The translations under genes and the position numbers were made by a program. Source: an uncultured Paracoccaceae bacterium (lineage in GTDB: Bacteria; Pseudomonadota; Alphaproteobacteria; Rhizobiales; Rhizobiaceae). Taken from it: 64,000 nt of DNA. The notes beneath the pieces are model-generated. The model worked only from the letters and a program-made list of their open reading frames with translations, was not told where the DNA came from and searched no databases. Positions 18,372-31,009 of this stretch are shown here, piece by piece. Position 1 is the first letter of the stretch; the number at the start of each line of letters is the position of its first letter. The stretch is taken from positions 1-64,000 of the forward strand of contig CALMYO010000088.1 in assembly GCA_937873685.1 (NCBI GenBank). The letters are read 5' to 3'.

Positions 18372-20051
18372 ATGCTGACCCGCCTCGCCCCGGCTGTCGC
18401 CATCGCCCTTCTGGCCGGGCCGGTGCTGTTCGGCCTGTTCGGCACGGCGCTGCCGGCCTTCGGCTACCTGCCGGCGCTCGGTGGCGACGCTTTCTCGATT
18501 GACGCGTTTCGCGCGCTCGCCACCCAGCCGGGGCTGTCCCGTTCCGTGGCGCTGTCGCTGTTGACCGGTTTGGCCAGTTCAATCATTGCCGTCGCCATTG
18601 TCGCGCTGCTCACGGCGGCGTGGTCCGGCACGCGCGCCTTCACCGTGATGCGCCATCTGATCTCGCCGCTGCTGGCGGTGCCGCATGCGGCGGCCGCCTT
18701 TGGCCTTGCCTTCATGATCGCCCCGTCCGGCTTCCTGGCGCGGCTGTTCTCTCCTTGGGCGACCGGCTGGACGCGCCCGCCCGATTGGCTGATCGTCAAC
18801 GATCCGCTTGGCCTTTCGCTCGTCGCCGGGCTGGTGGTGAAGGAAGTGCCGTTCATCCTGCTGGTCACGCTGGCCGCGTTGCCGCTGATGCGCGCCGCGG
18901 AAACGCTGCATGTGGCGCAAGGGCTCGGCCATGGCCGCATCGCAGGCTTTCTGCTGACGGTGTGGCCGCAGGTCTACCGCCAGATCCGGCTCGCAGTCTT
19001 CGCCGTCGTCGCATTTGCCACCTCGGTTGTCGATGTCGCTGCGATCCTCGGACCGACGACGCCGGCCCCGCTCTCGGTGCGGCTCGTGGAGTGGATGGCC
19101 GATCCCGATCTGGCGATGCGTTTCATGGCCAGCGCGGGCGCGCTTCTGCAACTCGGCGTCACTCTCACGGCGCTGGCGATCTGGATAGCGCTTGAGCGCT
19201 TGGCGGCGGGCATTGCGCGGGCGATCGCATCGCGGGGGATGCGGTTTTCCCGCGACGCTGCTGCACGCAATGCGGCGCTCGGCGTCAGCCTTGCCAGCAT
19301 GGCGGTTGTCGCCGGTGGCCTTCTTGTTCTGGCGCTGTGGTCAGTTGCCGGGCTGTGGCAGTTTCCCGATGCGCTGCCGACCAAACTCGTCGTCAAGACT
19401 TGGGTCGACACCGCGCCGCGGATCGTCGACCCGCTCTGGTCCACAATCCTAGCCGCTTCTTTCGCCACGATCGTGGCCGTTGTCCTGGCAGTGCTCTGCC
19501 TGGTCCGCGAACTCGAAACCGGCAAGACCGGCGGGACGCGCGCGCTGCTGTTCATCTACCTGCCCCTGCTGATGCCGCAGGCGGCATTCCTGTTCGGCCT
19601 GCAATTCCTGTTTCTTTCGGCCGGCGTCACGCCCGGTCTTGTTGCGGTGAGTTTCGCGCATCTTGTGTTCGTGCTGCCTTACGTATTCCTTTCGCTCTCC
19701 GATCCGTGGCGGGCCTTCGATCGCCGATACGAGGCGGTGGCCGCCGGGTTGGGAAAATCGCCCCGGGCGACGGGTCTGCGCGTGCGCCTGCCGATGTTGC
19801 TGCCGGCGATCCTCACTGCGGCAGCGGTCGGATTCGCCGTGTCGGTCGGCCAATACCTGCCGACGTTGCTGATCGGGGCCGGTCGCGTGCCCACCATCAC
19901 AACCGAGGCTGTGGCGCTGGCGTCTGGCGGCAACCGCCGCGTCATCGGCGTCTACGCCTTCCTGCAGATGCTGTTGCCGTTTCTCGGCTTTGCGCTGGCG
20001 ACCGGCCTGCCGGCGCTGCTGTTCGCCAACCGCCGCGCGATGAGGGCGTGA
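18372..20051 (+). CDS. ynjC: ABC transporter permease, double-length YnjC-like
   Basis: Inner-membrane permease of about 559 residues containing two fused binding-protein-dependent transport domains, each with about six membrane segments. The first EAA-like loop is ETLHVAQGLGHGRIAGFLLTVWP, and the second is RYEAVAAGLGKSPRATGLRVRLP. One polypeptide therefore supplies both halves of the channel. The start could be ATG 18372 or GTG 18357. The stop overlaps the ynjD start by one base (TGATG), which indicates translational coupling. Confidence 0.87.
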   Translation: MLTRLAPAVAIALLAGPVLFGLFGTALPAFGYLPALGGDAFSIDAFRALATQPGLSRSVALSLLTGLASSIIAVAIVALLTAAWSGTRAFTVMRHLISPLLAVPHAAAAFGLAFMIAPSGFLARLFSPWATGWTRPPDWLIVNDPLGLSLVAGLVVKEVPFILLVTLAALPLMRAAETLHVAQGLGHGRIAGFLLTVWPQVYRQIRLAVFAVVAFATSVVDVAAILGPTTPAPLSVRLVEWMADPDLAMRFMASAGALLQLGVTLTALAIWIALERLAAGIARAIASRGMRFSRDAAARNAALGVSLASMAVVAGGLLVLALWSVAGLWQFPDALPTKLVVKTWVDTAPRIVDPLWSTILAASFATIVAVVLAVLCLVRELETGKTGGTRALLFIYLPLLMPQAAFLFGLQFLFLSAGVTPGLVAVSFAHLVFVLPYVFLSLSDPWRAFDRRYEAVAAGLGKSPRATGLRVRLPMLLPAILTAAAVGFAVSVGQYLPTLLIGAGRVPTITTEAVALASGGNRRVIGVYAFLQMLLPFLGFALATGLPALLFANRRAMRA

Positions 20052-20692
20052 TGACCGGTGAGGGGCTTGTTCTCGAACGCGTGCGCATCGCACTTGGGAC
20101 CCGTGAACTGCTTTCGCTCGACGCCAATGTGCAACCGGGCGCAGTGTTGACCGTGATGGGCCCCGCCGGTTCCGGCAAGTCGTCGCTGTTGGCCTTTCTC
20201 GGCGGGTTTCTCGATCCCGCCTTCACCGCAAGCGGAAGCGCCTTCGTCGGCGGGGTCGAGATCACCGCGCTTGACGCCAGTCTGCGCCGCGCCGGCATCC
20301 TGTTCCAGGATCCGTTGCTGTTTCCGCACATGTCGGTCGGCGGCAACCTGCTGTTTGCCCTGTCGCCCTCGGTCCGGGGTCGTGCCGCCCGGCGCGAGAG
20401 GGCTGAAGCCGCGCTTGCCGATATCGGTCTTGACGGGATGTTCGAGCGCGACCCGGCAACGCTGTCGGGAGGGCAGAAGGCGCGGGTGGCGCTGGCGCGG
20501 GTGCTGCTCGCCGAGCCGCGCCTGCTGTTGCTGGACGAACCGTTTTCAAAGCTCGACACGCAGTTGCGCCAGCAGGTGCGCGAACTCGTCTTTGCAAGGG
20601 CTGAGGCGCGCCGGCTGCCGGTGGTGCTCGTCACCCATGACGAGGCCGATGCCACAGCGGCCGGCGGGCGACTCGTAACCATAGGCGATTGA
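20051..20692 (+). CDS. ynjD: ABC transporter ATP-binding protein, YnjD-like
   Basis: Cytoplasmic ATPase of the importer, 213 residues and a single nucleotide-binding domain. Walker A is MGPAGSGKSS, the Q-loop is in ILFQDPLLFPH, the signature is LSGGQKARVALARVLL, Walker B is LLLLDEPFSKLD, and the switch His is in LVTHDEADA. It is short for an importer ATPase and lacks a C-terminal regulatory domain, as in YnjD. It is coupled to the permease by a one-base overlap. Confidence 0.92.
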   Translation: MTGEGLVLERVRIALGTRELLSLDANVQPGAVLTVMGPAGSGKSSLLAFLGGFLDPAFTASGSAFVGGVEITALDASLRRAGILFQDPLLFPHMSVGGNLLFALSPSVRGRAARRERAEAALADIGLDGMFERDPATLSGGQKARVALARVLLAEPRLLLLDEPFSKLDTQLRQQVRELVFARAEARRLPVVLVTHDEADATAAGGRLVTIGD

Positions 20693-20722
20693 CCTTTGGT
20701 GCATGACGACGCAAGTGCGGCC

Positions 20723-23212
20723 ATGACCGTGCTGCCCGATCTTCCCGTAACCGAGGCCCTGCCCGCGCTCGATGGAGCACTGGCGAAGAACGGCGCTGCG
20801 GTGCTGATCGCCCCGCCTGGCGCCGGAAAGACGACGCTGGTGCCGCTGCACCTGCTCGGCGCGCCATGGCGCGGCGACGGCCGCATCGTGCTCTTGGAGC
20901 CGCGCCGCCTCGCCGCGCGCGCGGCAGCCGCGCGCATGGCGTCGCTGTTTGGCGAAGCGGTCGGCGAGACGGTCGGCACGCGCATGCGCCTCGACAGCCG
21001 GATCGGGGCAAAGACCCGCATAGAGGTGGTGACCGAAGGCGTGTTTGCGCGCATGGCGCTGGATGACCCGGAATTGTCCGGGGTTTCGGCCGTGCTGTTC
21101 GACGAATATCACGAGCGCAGCCTCGACGCCGATTTCGGCCTGGCGCTGGCGCTCGACATCCGCGCAGCGCTGCGGCCCGACCTTCGGCTGCTGGTGATGT
21201 CGGCAACGCTCGACGGCGCGCGCGTTGCCGCAAGCCTTGGCGATGCGCCGGTGGTCGAGAGCGCCGGCCGGGCCTTCCCGGTCGAACTGCGTTACGTTCC
21301 GAGAAGCCCCGGCGAACGCCTTGAGGACGCAGTTGCGCAAGCGATCCGTTCGGCGGCGGCTGGCGAAACCGGCTCGATCCTTGCTTTCCTGCCGGGTCAG
21401 GCGGAAATCCTGCGCACGCAAGAGCAGTTGCAGGATCGTTTGCCGGCGAATTGCTTTCTGGCGCCACTGTTCGGTCAAATGGAGATCGCGGCGCAGGATC
21501 GCGCCATTCGCCCGGCGCCGGACGGCGCGCGCAAGATCGTGCTGGCGACGTCGATTGCCGAAACCTCCATCACCATCGATGGCGTGCGGGTGGTAGTCGA
21601 CAGCGGTTATGCCCGGCTGCCGCGCTTCGAACCCGGCAGCGGCGTGACGCGGCTGGAAACGGTTCGGGTCTCGAAGGCCTCTGCCGACCAGCGCGCCGGT
21701 CGCGCCGGTCGCACCGCGCCCGGCGTGGCGATCCGCCTGTGGAGCGAAGCCCAGACCGCGGCGCTTGTCCCTTTCCATCCGCCGGAGATTTTCGAGAGCG
21801 ACCTGTCGCGGCTGCTGCTGGATTGCCTCGCCTGGGGCGTCACCGATCCCGCCGCGGTGCCATTTCCCGACCCGCCGCCGAGGCCAGCGCTGATCGAGGC
21901 GCGCGCCTTGCTGACCGCACTCGGCGCCATCGACGCAGACGGGCGGCTGACCGCGGCCGGCAGGGCAATTCGCGCGCTGCCATTGCCGGTCCGTCTGGCG
22001 CACATGGTCGCCGAAGGCGCGAACCGCGACGACAGAAAGGCGCGCGCCGAACTGGCCGTGCTGCTGACCGAGCAGGGACTCGGCGGCGTCGATGTCGATC
22101 TCGAGCGCCGGCTCGACAGGTTTCGCCGCAATCGCTCCGAGCGCGCACAGGGCGCGCGACGGCTTGCAACGCGTCTTGCTGAGATCGCGTCTGTTGGAGG
22201 CGTAACCGGGAAGAAACCGGAAACGAAGCCGGCGGAAGAGATCACGCCTTCGTCGGTCGGCTCGATGCTAGCCGACGCCTGGCCGGACCGCATCGCCGCG
22301 GCGCGCGGCGCGCGCGGGCGCTATGTGATGGCGAACGGACGCGGCGCGATACTGGACGAGACCGATCCGCTTGCCGCGTCACCGTATCTTGTCGTCGCCG
22401 ACCTGACCGGTTCGGCGGCCGCCGCGCGCATTCGCGCCGCCGCCGCCCTCACCGGCACCGAGTTGGGAGAGATCGCCGCCGGTCGCATGGAGACGCGCAA
22501 CGCGTTGCGTTTCGGCGAGGCTGCGCGGGCGATCCGCGCCCGCCGCACGGTGCGGCTTGGGGCCATCACGCTCGAAGACCAGCCAGCCGCTGTCACGCCC
22601 GGCGAGGAAGCCACAGCGGTGCTGCTTGCGGCGTTGCGCCAGCGCGGCCTGTCGTCGCTGCAATGGCCGAAGGCGGTGGCCACGCTGCGCCGCCGTCTTG
22701 CCTGGTTGCACGATTCGCTCGGCTCCCCATGGCCCGATGTCGGCGACGAGGCCTTGGCCGAAACACTGGAGGAATGGCTGCTGCCCTTTGCGCCTTTGGC
22801 GACTTCTTTTGCGCAAGTGGAGGAAGGGCCGCTCGGCGAAGCGCTCGCGGCGTTGGTCCCGCCCGCCTTGCACCGCGACCTCGACCGGCTGGCGCCGACG
22901 CACTTCGCCGCCCCTTCGGGCTCGCATGCGCCGATCCTCTATGAGGACGGGCAGCCGTTGCTGTCGATCCGGGTGCAGGAACTGTTCGGGCTGAAAACCC
23001 ATCCGGCGATTGCCGGCGGCAAGGTTCCGCTGATGCTGGAATTGCTGTCGCCGGCGCACCGGCCGATCCAGAAGACTGCTGACCTGCCCGGCTTCTGGGC
23101 CGGTTCCTGGGCCGATGTGCGCGCCGAGATGCGCGGCCGCTATCCCCGCCATGAATGGCCGGAGGATCCCGCCAGCGCGAAGGCCACTAACCGCGCCAAG
23201 CCGCGAAGCTGA
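20723..23212 (+). CDS. hrpB: ATP-dependent RNA helicase HrpB
   Basis: DEAH-family helicase of about 829 residues. Motif I is APPGAGKTT, motif II is LFDEYHERS (D-E-x-H), motif III is VMSATLDG and motif VI is QRAGRAGRTAPG. The long C-terminal HrpB-specific domain ends with FWAGSWADVRAEMRGRYPRHEWPEDP, a conserved tail. Its cellular role is not well defined. ATG 20723 fits the family start (VLPDLPVTEALPAL); an in-frame TTG at 20696 would overlap nothing and is less likely. It follows the ynjBCD genes by 30 bp and may be read through. Confidence 0.94.
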   Translation: MTVLPDLPVTEALPALDGALAKNGAAVLIAPPGAGKTTLVPLHLLGAPWRGDGRIVLLEPRRLAARAAAARMASLFGEAVGETVGTRMRLDSRIGAKTRIEVVTEGVFARMALDDPELSGVSAVLFDEYHERSLDADFGLALALDIRAALRPDLRLLVMSATLDGARVAASLGDAPVVESAGRAFPVELRYVPRSPGERLEDAVAQAIRSAAAGETGSILAFLPGQAEILRTQEQLQDRLPANCFLAPLFGQMEIAAQDRAIRPAPDGARKIVLATSIAETSITIDGVRVVVDSGYARLPRFEPGSGVTRLETVRVSKASADQRAGRAGRTAPGVAIRLWSEAQTAALVPFHPPEIFESDLSRLLLDCLAWGVTDPAAVPFPDPPPRPALIEARALLTALGAIDADGRLTAAGRAIRALPLPVRLAHMVAEGANRDDRKARAELAVLLTEQGLGGVDVDLERRLDRFRRNRSERAQGARRLATRLAEIASVGGVTGKKPETKPAEEITPSSVGSMLADAWPDRIAAARGARGRYVMANGRGAILDETDPLAASPYLVVADLTGSAAAARIRAAAALTGTELGEIAAGRMETRNALRFGEAARAIRARRTVRLGAITLEDQPAAVTPGEEATAVLLAALRQRGLSSLQWPKAVATLRRRLAWLHDSLGSPWPDVGDEALAETLEEWLLPFAPLATSFAQVEEGPLGEALAALVPPALHRDLDRLAPTHFAAPSGSHAPILYEDGQPLLSIRVQELFGLKTHPAIAGGKVPLMLELLSPAHRPIQKTADLPGFWAGSWADVRAEMRGRYPRHEWPEDPASAKATNRAKPRS

Positions 23213-23246
23213 CAATCGACCCGCCACACGGACGTTCCACTGGAGC

Positions 23247-23300
23247 GAATTTGACATTCGGCGCCCGCCTGCCTCCGGCGCCGAGCCAAATGTCAAATTC
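23247..23300. terminator. hairpin between convergent hrpB and mutS
   Basis: Outer arms GAATTTGACATT (23247-23258) and AATGTCAAATTC (23289-23300) pair perfectly over 12 bp. Inside them CGGCGCC and GGCGCCG can pair as well. It lies between two converging genes, as expected of a bidirectional terminator, although T runs are weak. It could equally be a dispersed palindromic repeat. Confidence 0.65.
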
Positions 23301-23310
23301 CGAAGCGCCA

Positions 23311-26163
23311 CTACCTTTGCTTGCGCACGGAAAGCGCCTTCAGACTGTACAGCGCATCGAGCGCCTCGCGCGGCGTCAGCTCGTCGGGATTGAGCGCCGC
23401 CACCGCCTCCGCGACCGGATCGGATCCGGTTGCGGGCTTCGCCGCCGCCTGCTTCACCGGCACCGAGAACAGCGGCAGGTCGTCCACGAGCTGCGCCCGC
23501 TCCGATTTCGACGATCCCGTCTCGAGTTGTTCCAGCACCGCGCGCGCGCGCTCCACCACCGACGGCGGCAGCCCGGCAAGGCGCGCCACCTGCACGCCGT
23601 AAGACCGGTCCGCGGCGCCGGCCGCCACCTCGTGCAGGAAGATCACGTCGCCATGCCATTCCTTCACCTTCATCGTGACATTGGCGAGACGCGGCAACTT
23701 GGCGGTCAGAGCCGTCATCTCGTGGAAATGCGTGGCGAAAAGGGCGCGGCAGCGGTTCGCCTCGTGCAGGTACTCGATCGCCGCCCAGGCGATCGACAGG
23801 CCGTCGAAGGTCGCCGTGCCGCGGCCGATCTCGTCGAGGATCACCAGCGCCCGCTCGCCGGCCTGGTTCAGGATCGCCGCTGTCTCCACCATCTCCACCA
23901 TGAAGGTGGAGCGGCCGCGCGCCAGATCGTCGGAAGCGCCGACGCGGCTGAACAACCGGTCGACGACGCCGATGCGCGCCGAACCCGCCGGAACGAACGA
24001 TCCCATCTGCGCCAGGATCGCGATCAGCGCGTTCTGCCGCAGGAAGGTCGATTTGCCGCCCATGTTCGGTCCGGTCAGCAGCCAGATCGCGCCATGGCGG
24101 GCGTCACCCCTGGGCGACAGGTCGCAATCGTTGGCGACAAAGGGATCGGCCGCCTGGCGGCGCAACACCTGCTCGACGACGGGATGCCGGCCGGCGACGA
24201 TCGCGAAATCGAGCGAATCGTCGACAACCGGGCGGCACCAGCCTTGCGTTTCCGCCAGTTCCGCCAGCGAGGCAGCGACATCGATCTCGGCAAGCGCGTC
24301 GGCGGCAGCGCGGATCGCGTCTGCCGCATCGAGTATCTCGGCCTGCAGCGCCTCGAAGACGTCGAGTTCGAGCCCGAGCGCGCGGTCGGCGGCAGACGAG
24401 ATGCGGCTTTCAAGCTCCGCCAGTTCGGTGGTGGTGAAGCGCATCGCATTCGCCATCGTCTGGCGGTGGATGAAGCGGGCGCGCGCTTCCGCCGTCTCGG
24501 TCAGCGCGGCGCTGGCAAGCTGCGTCACTTCGATATGGTAGCCGAGGATGTTGTTGTGGCGGATCTTCAGCGCCTTCACTCCGGTTTCCTCGGCATAGCG
24601 CGCCTGCAACGCGGCGATGACGCGCCGCGATTCGTCGCGCAGGCCGCGCGCCTCGTCGAGCCGGTCGTCGTATCCCGGGGCGATGAACCCGCCGTCGCGC
24701 TTCAGCAGCGGCAGGTCAGGATGAAGAGCGCGCGCCAGGTGCGCGGCAAGCGCCTGCGGCGACGCGGCAAGGCGTGCAGCGGCATCCTCCACCTGCGGCG
24801 GCAACAGGTGCCCGGCAAACAGCCGCGCCAGCGCCGCCGCTGCTTCCAGCCCCTTGCCGATGGCGTCGAGATCGCGCGGGCCGCCGCGGTTGAGCGACAG
24901 GCGCGCCAGCGCGCGCGGCATGTCGGGCGCGACCTTCAGCGCGGCGCGCACGGCTTCGGCAAGCCGGCTCTCGGCGAGGAACAAGGCGACAGCATCCTGC
25001 CGCGCGGCGATCTGCTTCGGATCGGTCAGCGGCGCGACGAGGCGGGCCGCCAGCAGCCTTGCGCCTCCGCCGGTCACGGTGCGGTCGATAGCGGCGAGAA
25101 GACTGCCGTCACGGCCGCCGGACAGGGTGCGCAGGATTTCGAGGTTTGCCCGCGTCGCCGGGTCGATGAACAGGGTCGATCCCTGCGCCTCGCGTTCCGG
25201 CCGCTTCAGCGCCGGGCGCTCGCCGATCTGCGTCTTCTCGACATAGGCGATCGCGGCCGCGGCCGCCGCGAGTTCGGCGCGGCTGAACTGGCCAAAGCCG
25301 TCGAGCGCCGCGACGCCGAAGAAGCGGGCGATCCGGTTCTCGGCAGCGGTCGAATCGAACAGTTGCGCCGGCTGCGGCGAGGCGATGCGGCCGAGCGCGT
25401 CGAACACCGGGCGCAGAGCGGGATCGTGAAACACCGCATCGGCCATGATCGCTTCGCGCGGGTCGATGCGGGCGATATCGGCCAGCAGCCGGTCGGGTGT
25501 GGTTTCGGCAACCCTGAAATCGCCGGTCGATATGTCGATCCAGGCGATCGCATAGTCGCCTTCCCCAGCGCCTTTCAGACGCGCCAAGGCAAGGAGATGG
25601 CACGCGTCGCCGGGCGCGAGCAGCTTTTCCTCGGTGATGGTGCCGGGCGTCACGAGGCGGATGACATCGCGGCGCACCACCGACTTGGAGCCGCGCTTCT
25701 TCGCCTCGGCGGGGTCCTCCACCTGTTCGCACACCGCCACCCGGTGCCCGAGCGCGATCAGCTTCTGCAGGTAGTCATCGGCGGCGTGCACCGGCACGCC
25801 GCACATCGGAATGTCCTGGCCGGCGTGCTTGCCGCGCCGCGTCAGCGTGATGCCGAGCGCCCGGCTCGCCACCTCGGCGTCGTCGAAGAACAATTCGTAG
25901 AAATCGCCCATCCGGTAGAACAGCAGCGAATCCGGATTGGCCGCCTTGATCTCGATGTATTGCTCCATCATCGGCGTCGCCCCGGCAGCGTCGAGCCAGG
26001 GCGGCGAAGCCGGCAATTTTTCTTCAGGCTTGTCGGCGTACTCGATCACGGGCTTGTCGGAGGCTCCCGGCAGTGTCGGCGCAGAAAAATCGGTCGAGAA
26101 GTGTTGTTGCCGGATTGCGGTTGCGAAGTGTAGCCTGTTTGCCAACGCTCCACAAAGAAGCAT
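23311..26163 (-). CDS. mutS: DNA mismatch repair protein MutS
   Basis: Recognises mismatches after replication, about 950 residues. The mismatch-binding domain begins at [30 protein letters not shown], with the Phe-x-Glu motif in DFYELF. The ATPase domain has Walker [37 protein letters not shown], Walker [17 protein letters not shown] and [11 protein letters not shown]. The start is ambiguous. ATG 26163 lies 24 bp from the divergent maeB start, while a GTG at 26049 would trim 38 poorly conserved residues. No strong ribosome-binding site separates the two. Confidence 0.96.
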   Translation of the reverse strand: MLLCGALANRLHFATAIRQQHFSTDFSAPTLPGASDKPVIEYADKPEEKLPASPPWLDAAGATPMMEQYIEIKAANPDSLLFYRMGDFYELFFDDAEVASRALGITLTRRGKHAGQDIPMCGVPVHAADDYLQKLIALGHRVAVCEQVEDPAEAKKRGSKSVVRRDVIRLVTPGTITEEKLLAPGDACHLLALARLKGAGEGDYAIAWIDISTGDFRVAETTPDRLLADIARIDPREAIMADAVFHDPALRPVFDALGRIASPQPAQLFDSTAAENRIARFFGVAALDGFGQFSRAELAAAAAAIAYVEKTQIGERPALKRPEREAQGSTLFIDPATRANLEILRTLSGGRDGSLLAAIDRTVTGGGARLLAARLVAPLTDPKQIAARQDAVALFLAESRLAEAVRAALKVAPDMPRALARLSLNRGGPRDLDAIGKGLEAAAALARLFAGHLLPPQVEDAAARLAASPQALAAHLARALHPDLPLLKRDGGFIAPGYDDRLDEARGLRDESRRVIAALQARYAEETGVKALKIRHNNILGYHIEVTQLASAALTETAEARARFIHRQTMANAMRFTTTELAELESRISSAADRALGLELDVFEALQAEILDAADAIRAAADALAEIDVAASLAELAETQGWCRPVVDDSLDFAIVAGRHPVVEQVLRRQAADPFVANDCDLSPRGDARHGAIWLLTGPNMGGKSTFLRQNALIAILAQMGSFVPAGSARIGVVDRLFSRVGASDDLARGRSTFMVEMVETAAILNQAGERALVILDEIGRGTATFDGLSIAWAAIEYLHEANRCRALFATHFHEMTALTAKLPRLANVTMKVKEWHGDVIFLHEVAAGAADRSYGVQVARLAGLPPSVVERARAVLEQLETGSSKSERAQLVDDLPLFSVPVKQAAAKPATGSDPVAEAVAALNPDELTPREALDALYSLKALSVRKQR

Positions 26164-26187
26164 CGTCCGGGGAGGACACCGACCGTC

Positions 26188-28470
<2,283 letters not shown>

Positions 28471-28475
28471 GTTCG

Positions 28476-28913
28476 ATGACGTCGCTCCTTGGCCCTTGGT
28501 TCGTCTGGGCGCTGTTGGCCGCGCTGTTTGCGGCGGCAACGGCGCTGCTGGCCAAGGCGGGCGTCGAAGATGTCAATTCCGATCTTGCGATGTTGATCCG
28601 CACCGCCGTCGTGCTTGTGGCGGCGGGGATGCTCGTGGCGTTCACCGGCAAATGGCAACCCGTGCGGGCGATCTCCGGGCGCACGTGGCTCTTCCTTGTC
28701 GCGTCGGGCCTTGCGACCGGCCTGTCCTGGCTGTGCTATTTCCGCGCGCTCAAACTGGGGGACGCTGCGCGCGTCGCCTCCGTCGACAAGTTGAGCGTGG
28801 TGTTCGTCGCCGTGCTCGCCGGGCTGCTGTTTGCCGAGCGGCTGTCGCCGCTCAACTGGCTCGGCGTTGCGCTTATCTCAGCCGGAGCGATGCTTGTGGC
28901 GTGGAAAGGCTGA
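28476..28913 (+). CDS. single-domain EamA/DMT family membrane protein
   Basis: A 145-residue membrane protein with about five hydrophobic segments, corresponding to one EamA repeat. Typical exporters of this superfamily have two repeats, so this one probably works as a dimer. ALFAAATALLAKAGVEDVNSDLAMLIRT at the start and SVDKLSVVFVAVLAGLLFAERLS near the end are characteristic of the short family (COG2510). The substrate is unknown. It begins 5 bp after the maeB stop and is likely cotranscribed. Confidence 0.85.
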   Translation: MTSLLGPWFVWALLAALFAAATALLAKAGVEDVNSDLAMLIRTAVVLVAAGMLVAFTGKWQPVRAISGRTWLFLVASGLATGLSWLCYFRALKLGDAARVASVDKLSVVFVAVLAGLLFAERLSPLNWLGVALISAGAMLVAWKG

Positions 28914-28935
28914 ACCCCGGCGGGGCGCTTTCAGT

Positions 28936-29835
28936 TCAGGCAAACCGGCTGGCGTCGGCGCCGTAGTAGTTCACATAGCGCGGGCTGATCGTCGAGACCG
29001 GCAGGATGACCAGCACGTCGGTGGTGCCAAATTCGGCGTCGATCACCGCCCCGTCGCCGATCTTTGCGCCGAGCCGCAGGTAGCCCTTGATCAGCGGTGG
29101 CACGGTGGAAAGTGCGGCGCGCTCGTCCAACGCCTCGGCAGGCATCAGGTCCATCTCCACCCGGCGATGCGGCAGGGCGCGCGCATACCAGTCGCCGCAT
29201 GCGGCAAAACGGTTATGCAGGAAGGTCAGCGCCAGCGCGTGCGCCGCCGGCACCGTACCATGGAACGAGGCGCAGCCGGTCATCACGTCGATGCGATGGC
29301 GCAGGCAATAGGCCCAGATGCCCTGCCACAGCAGTTCGATGGTGCGCTTGGAGCGATACTGCGGCAGCACGCAGGAGCGTCCAAGTTCGAGGAAATTCTT
29401 GCCCGGGTGGCGGGCGATCAGGGCGCCGATCTCGAACTCGTCGGCGGTGTAGAAGCCGCCGCTGCGCTCGGCCACCTCCTGGCGCAACAGGCGGTATGTG
29501 CCGACGATCTGCGCCTCGTCATTGCCCGGCAATTCGCGGTCGAGCACGATCAGGTGATCGCAGATATCGTCGAAGCGATCGGAATCGGCATCGTCCAGCG
29601 CATGCACATCGGTCCGGTGCGCGCCGAGTTCTTCGTAAAAAACCTTGAAGCGAATCGACTGCGCCGCGCGAAGCTCGTCGCCATCGCGCACCAGCCTGGT
29701 TTCCAGGGAGCCGATCCGACCAAGCGTCTCGGGTCCCGCCGCGATTGCCCGCTCCACGCCGCCTGAAGCCCTCAGATATGCCGCCGTCGGTGATGCGGTA
29801 TCGCGTATCGCGACGTCAGACAAGGCGGAAGTCAT
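28936..29835 (-). CDS. olsB: L-ornithine N-alpha-acyltransferase (ornithine lipid synthesis)
   Basis: Forms lyso-ornithine lipid from ornithine and an acyl-ACP, the first step to phosphorus-free ornithine lipids. The GNAT-like fold is recognised from RDGDELRAAQSIRFKVFYEELGA, then DDICDHLIVLD, NFLELGRSCVLPQYRSKRTIELLWQGIWAY and the C-terminal ALSTVPPLIKGYLRLGAKIGDGA. The 299-residue length fits OlsB. ATG 29835 is favoured; the frame extends upstream without family similarity. The second enzyme, an O-acyltransferase of the PlsC family, may be the gene at 60601, as olsA and olsB are often unlinked. Confidence 0.88.
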   Translation of the reverse strand: MTSALSDVAIRDTASPTAAYLRASGGVERAIAAGPETLGRIGSLETRLVRDGDELRAAQSIRFKVFYEELGAHRTDVHALDDADSDRFDDICDHLIVLDRELPGNDEAQIVGTYRLLRQEVAERSGGFYTADEFEIGALIARHPGKNFLELGRSCVLPQYRSKRTIELLWQGIWAYCLRHRIDVMTGCASFHGTVPAAHALALTFLHNRFAACGDWYARALPHRRVEMDLMPAEALDERAALSTVPPLIKGYLRLGAKIGDGAVIDAEFGTTDVLVILPVSTISPRYVNYYGADASRFA

Positions 29836-30019
29836 CCGGAGGCTCCGAAAGCTGAATTGCAGAGCGAACCAAAGCCGGTTTCGCACCGATTCCCGTCGGA
29901 TATTGCGCCATTGCGACAGGTCGATGACATGGAGCGGTCGAACCGCCGCAGCCATTGCCGCTTTTCCGCCATCGCTTCACCTGATAACGAAAGGAAGCGG
30001 CTTGGCGAACGAGGAACCC

Positions 30020-30997
30020 ATGGCAGAAACGGCTGACCACATCATCGACCGGCGTCGCCTGCGCAGGAAACTGACGCTCTGGCGCAGTTTCACGTTTCTG
30101 GCGTTGCTTGCGCTTGTCGCTGCCATCGCCGGCTTCGTTGCCCGTGATTTTGGCGGCGACCAAGGCCGTGATCACATCGCGCAATTGCGCATCGAAGGCG
30201 CGATCGTGGAAGACGACGAACTGCTTGAACGCATCGAGAAGATCCGGAAAAGCGATGCGGTCAAGGGCGTGATCGTCACCATCGATTCGCCGGGCGGCAC
30301 GACGGCCGGCGGCGAGGCGATCTTCGTTGCGCTGCGCAAGCTTGCCGCCGACAAGCCGATGGTCTCGCAGGTCGGCACGCTTGCGGCCTCGGCCGGCTAC
30401 ATGATCGCATCCGCCTCCGACCACATCATCGCACGCCAGTCCTCGATCGTCGGCTCAATCGGCGTGCTGTTCCAGTATCCCGATGTTTCAGGCCTGCTCG
30501 ACAAGGTCGGCGTCAAGGTGGAATCGATCAAGTCGTCGCCGATGAAGGCCGAACCCTCGATCTTCGGCAATGCGCCGGAGGAATCGAAGCAGATGATCCG
30601 CGCCATGATTCTTGACAGCTTTGACTGGTTCAAGAACCTTGTCGACGAGCGCCGGCCGCTGGACCGCGCCGAGGTTGACCGGCTGGCCGACGGCTCGATC
30701 TTCACTGGTCGCAAGGCGCTGGACCTTAAGCTGGTAGACGCGCTTGGCGGACGCGACGAGGCCAAAGCCTGGCTGGTTGGAAAAGGCGTCGACGCCGATC
30801 TCGACATCGTGGAGTGGAAGAAGAAAGCCACGCCATCGAACCTGCTTCTGGCCCGCGCCGGCTTCGGCTGGCTTGCCGGCCTGTTCGGCATCGATGCCGG
30901 GTTGGCCAGCGCACTCGCGGAGCAGGCGGCGGACCGTGTTGCGCTTGACGGTCTGGTTTCAGTTTGGCACGTTGAACAACCTGTCGCCGGTCAATGA
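30020..30997 (+). CDS. sppA: signal peptide peptidase SppA, 36-kDa type
   Basis: Membrane serine protease that degrades cleaved signal peptides. The 325 residues include one N-terminal membrane segment (SFTFLALLALVAAIAGFVA, residues 24-42) and one protease domain, so it is the short form. The catalytic Ser is in GTLAASAGYMIA, the Lys in SSPMKAEPSIF, and VTIDSPGGTTAGG forms the oxyanion strand. ATG 30020 is preceded by a GAGGAA ribosome-binding site. ihfB follows after 12 bp; sppA-ihfB-lapA is a standing rhizobial cluster. Confidence 0.94.
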   Translation: MAETADHIIDRRRLRRKLTLWRSFTFLALLALVAAIAGFVARDFGGDQGRDHIAQLRIEGAIVEDDELLERIEKIRKSDAVKGVIVTIDSPGGTTAGGEAIFVALRKLAADKPMVSQVGTLAASAGYMIASASDHIIARQSSIVGSIGVLFQYPDVSGLLDKVGVKVESIKSSPMKAEPSIFGNAPEESKQMIRAMILDSFDWFKNLVDERRPLDRAEVDRLADGSIFTGRKALDLKLVDALGGRDEAKAWLVGKGVDADLDIVEWKKKATPSNLLLARAGFGWLAGLFGIDAGLASALAEQAADRVALDGLVSVWHVEQPVAGQ

Positions 30998-31009
30998 GGG
31001 GATTGACCC

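Noticed and set aside
22379-23659. Minus-strand frame of 426 codons opposite the end of hrpB
   Set aside because: Continues into mutS in a different frame; composition only, no motifs.
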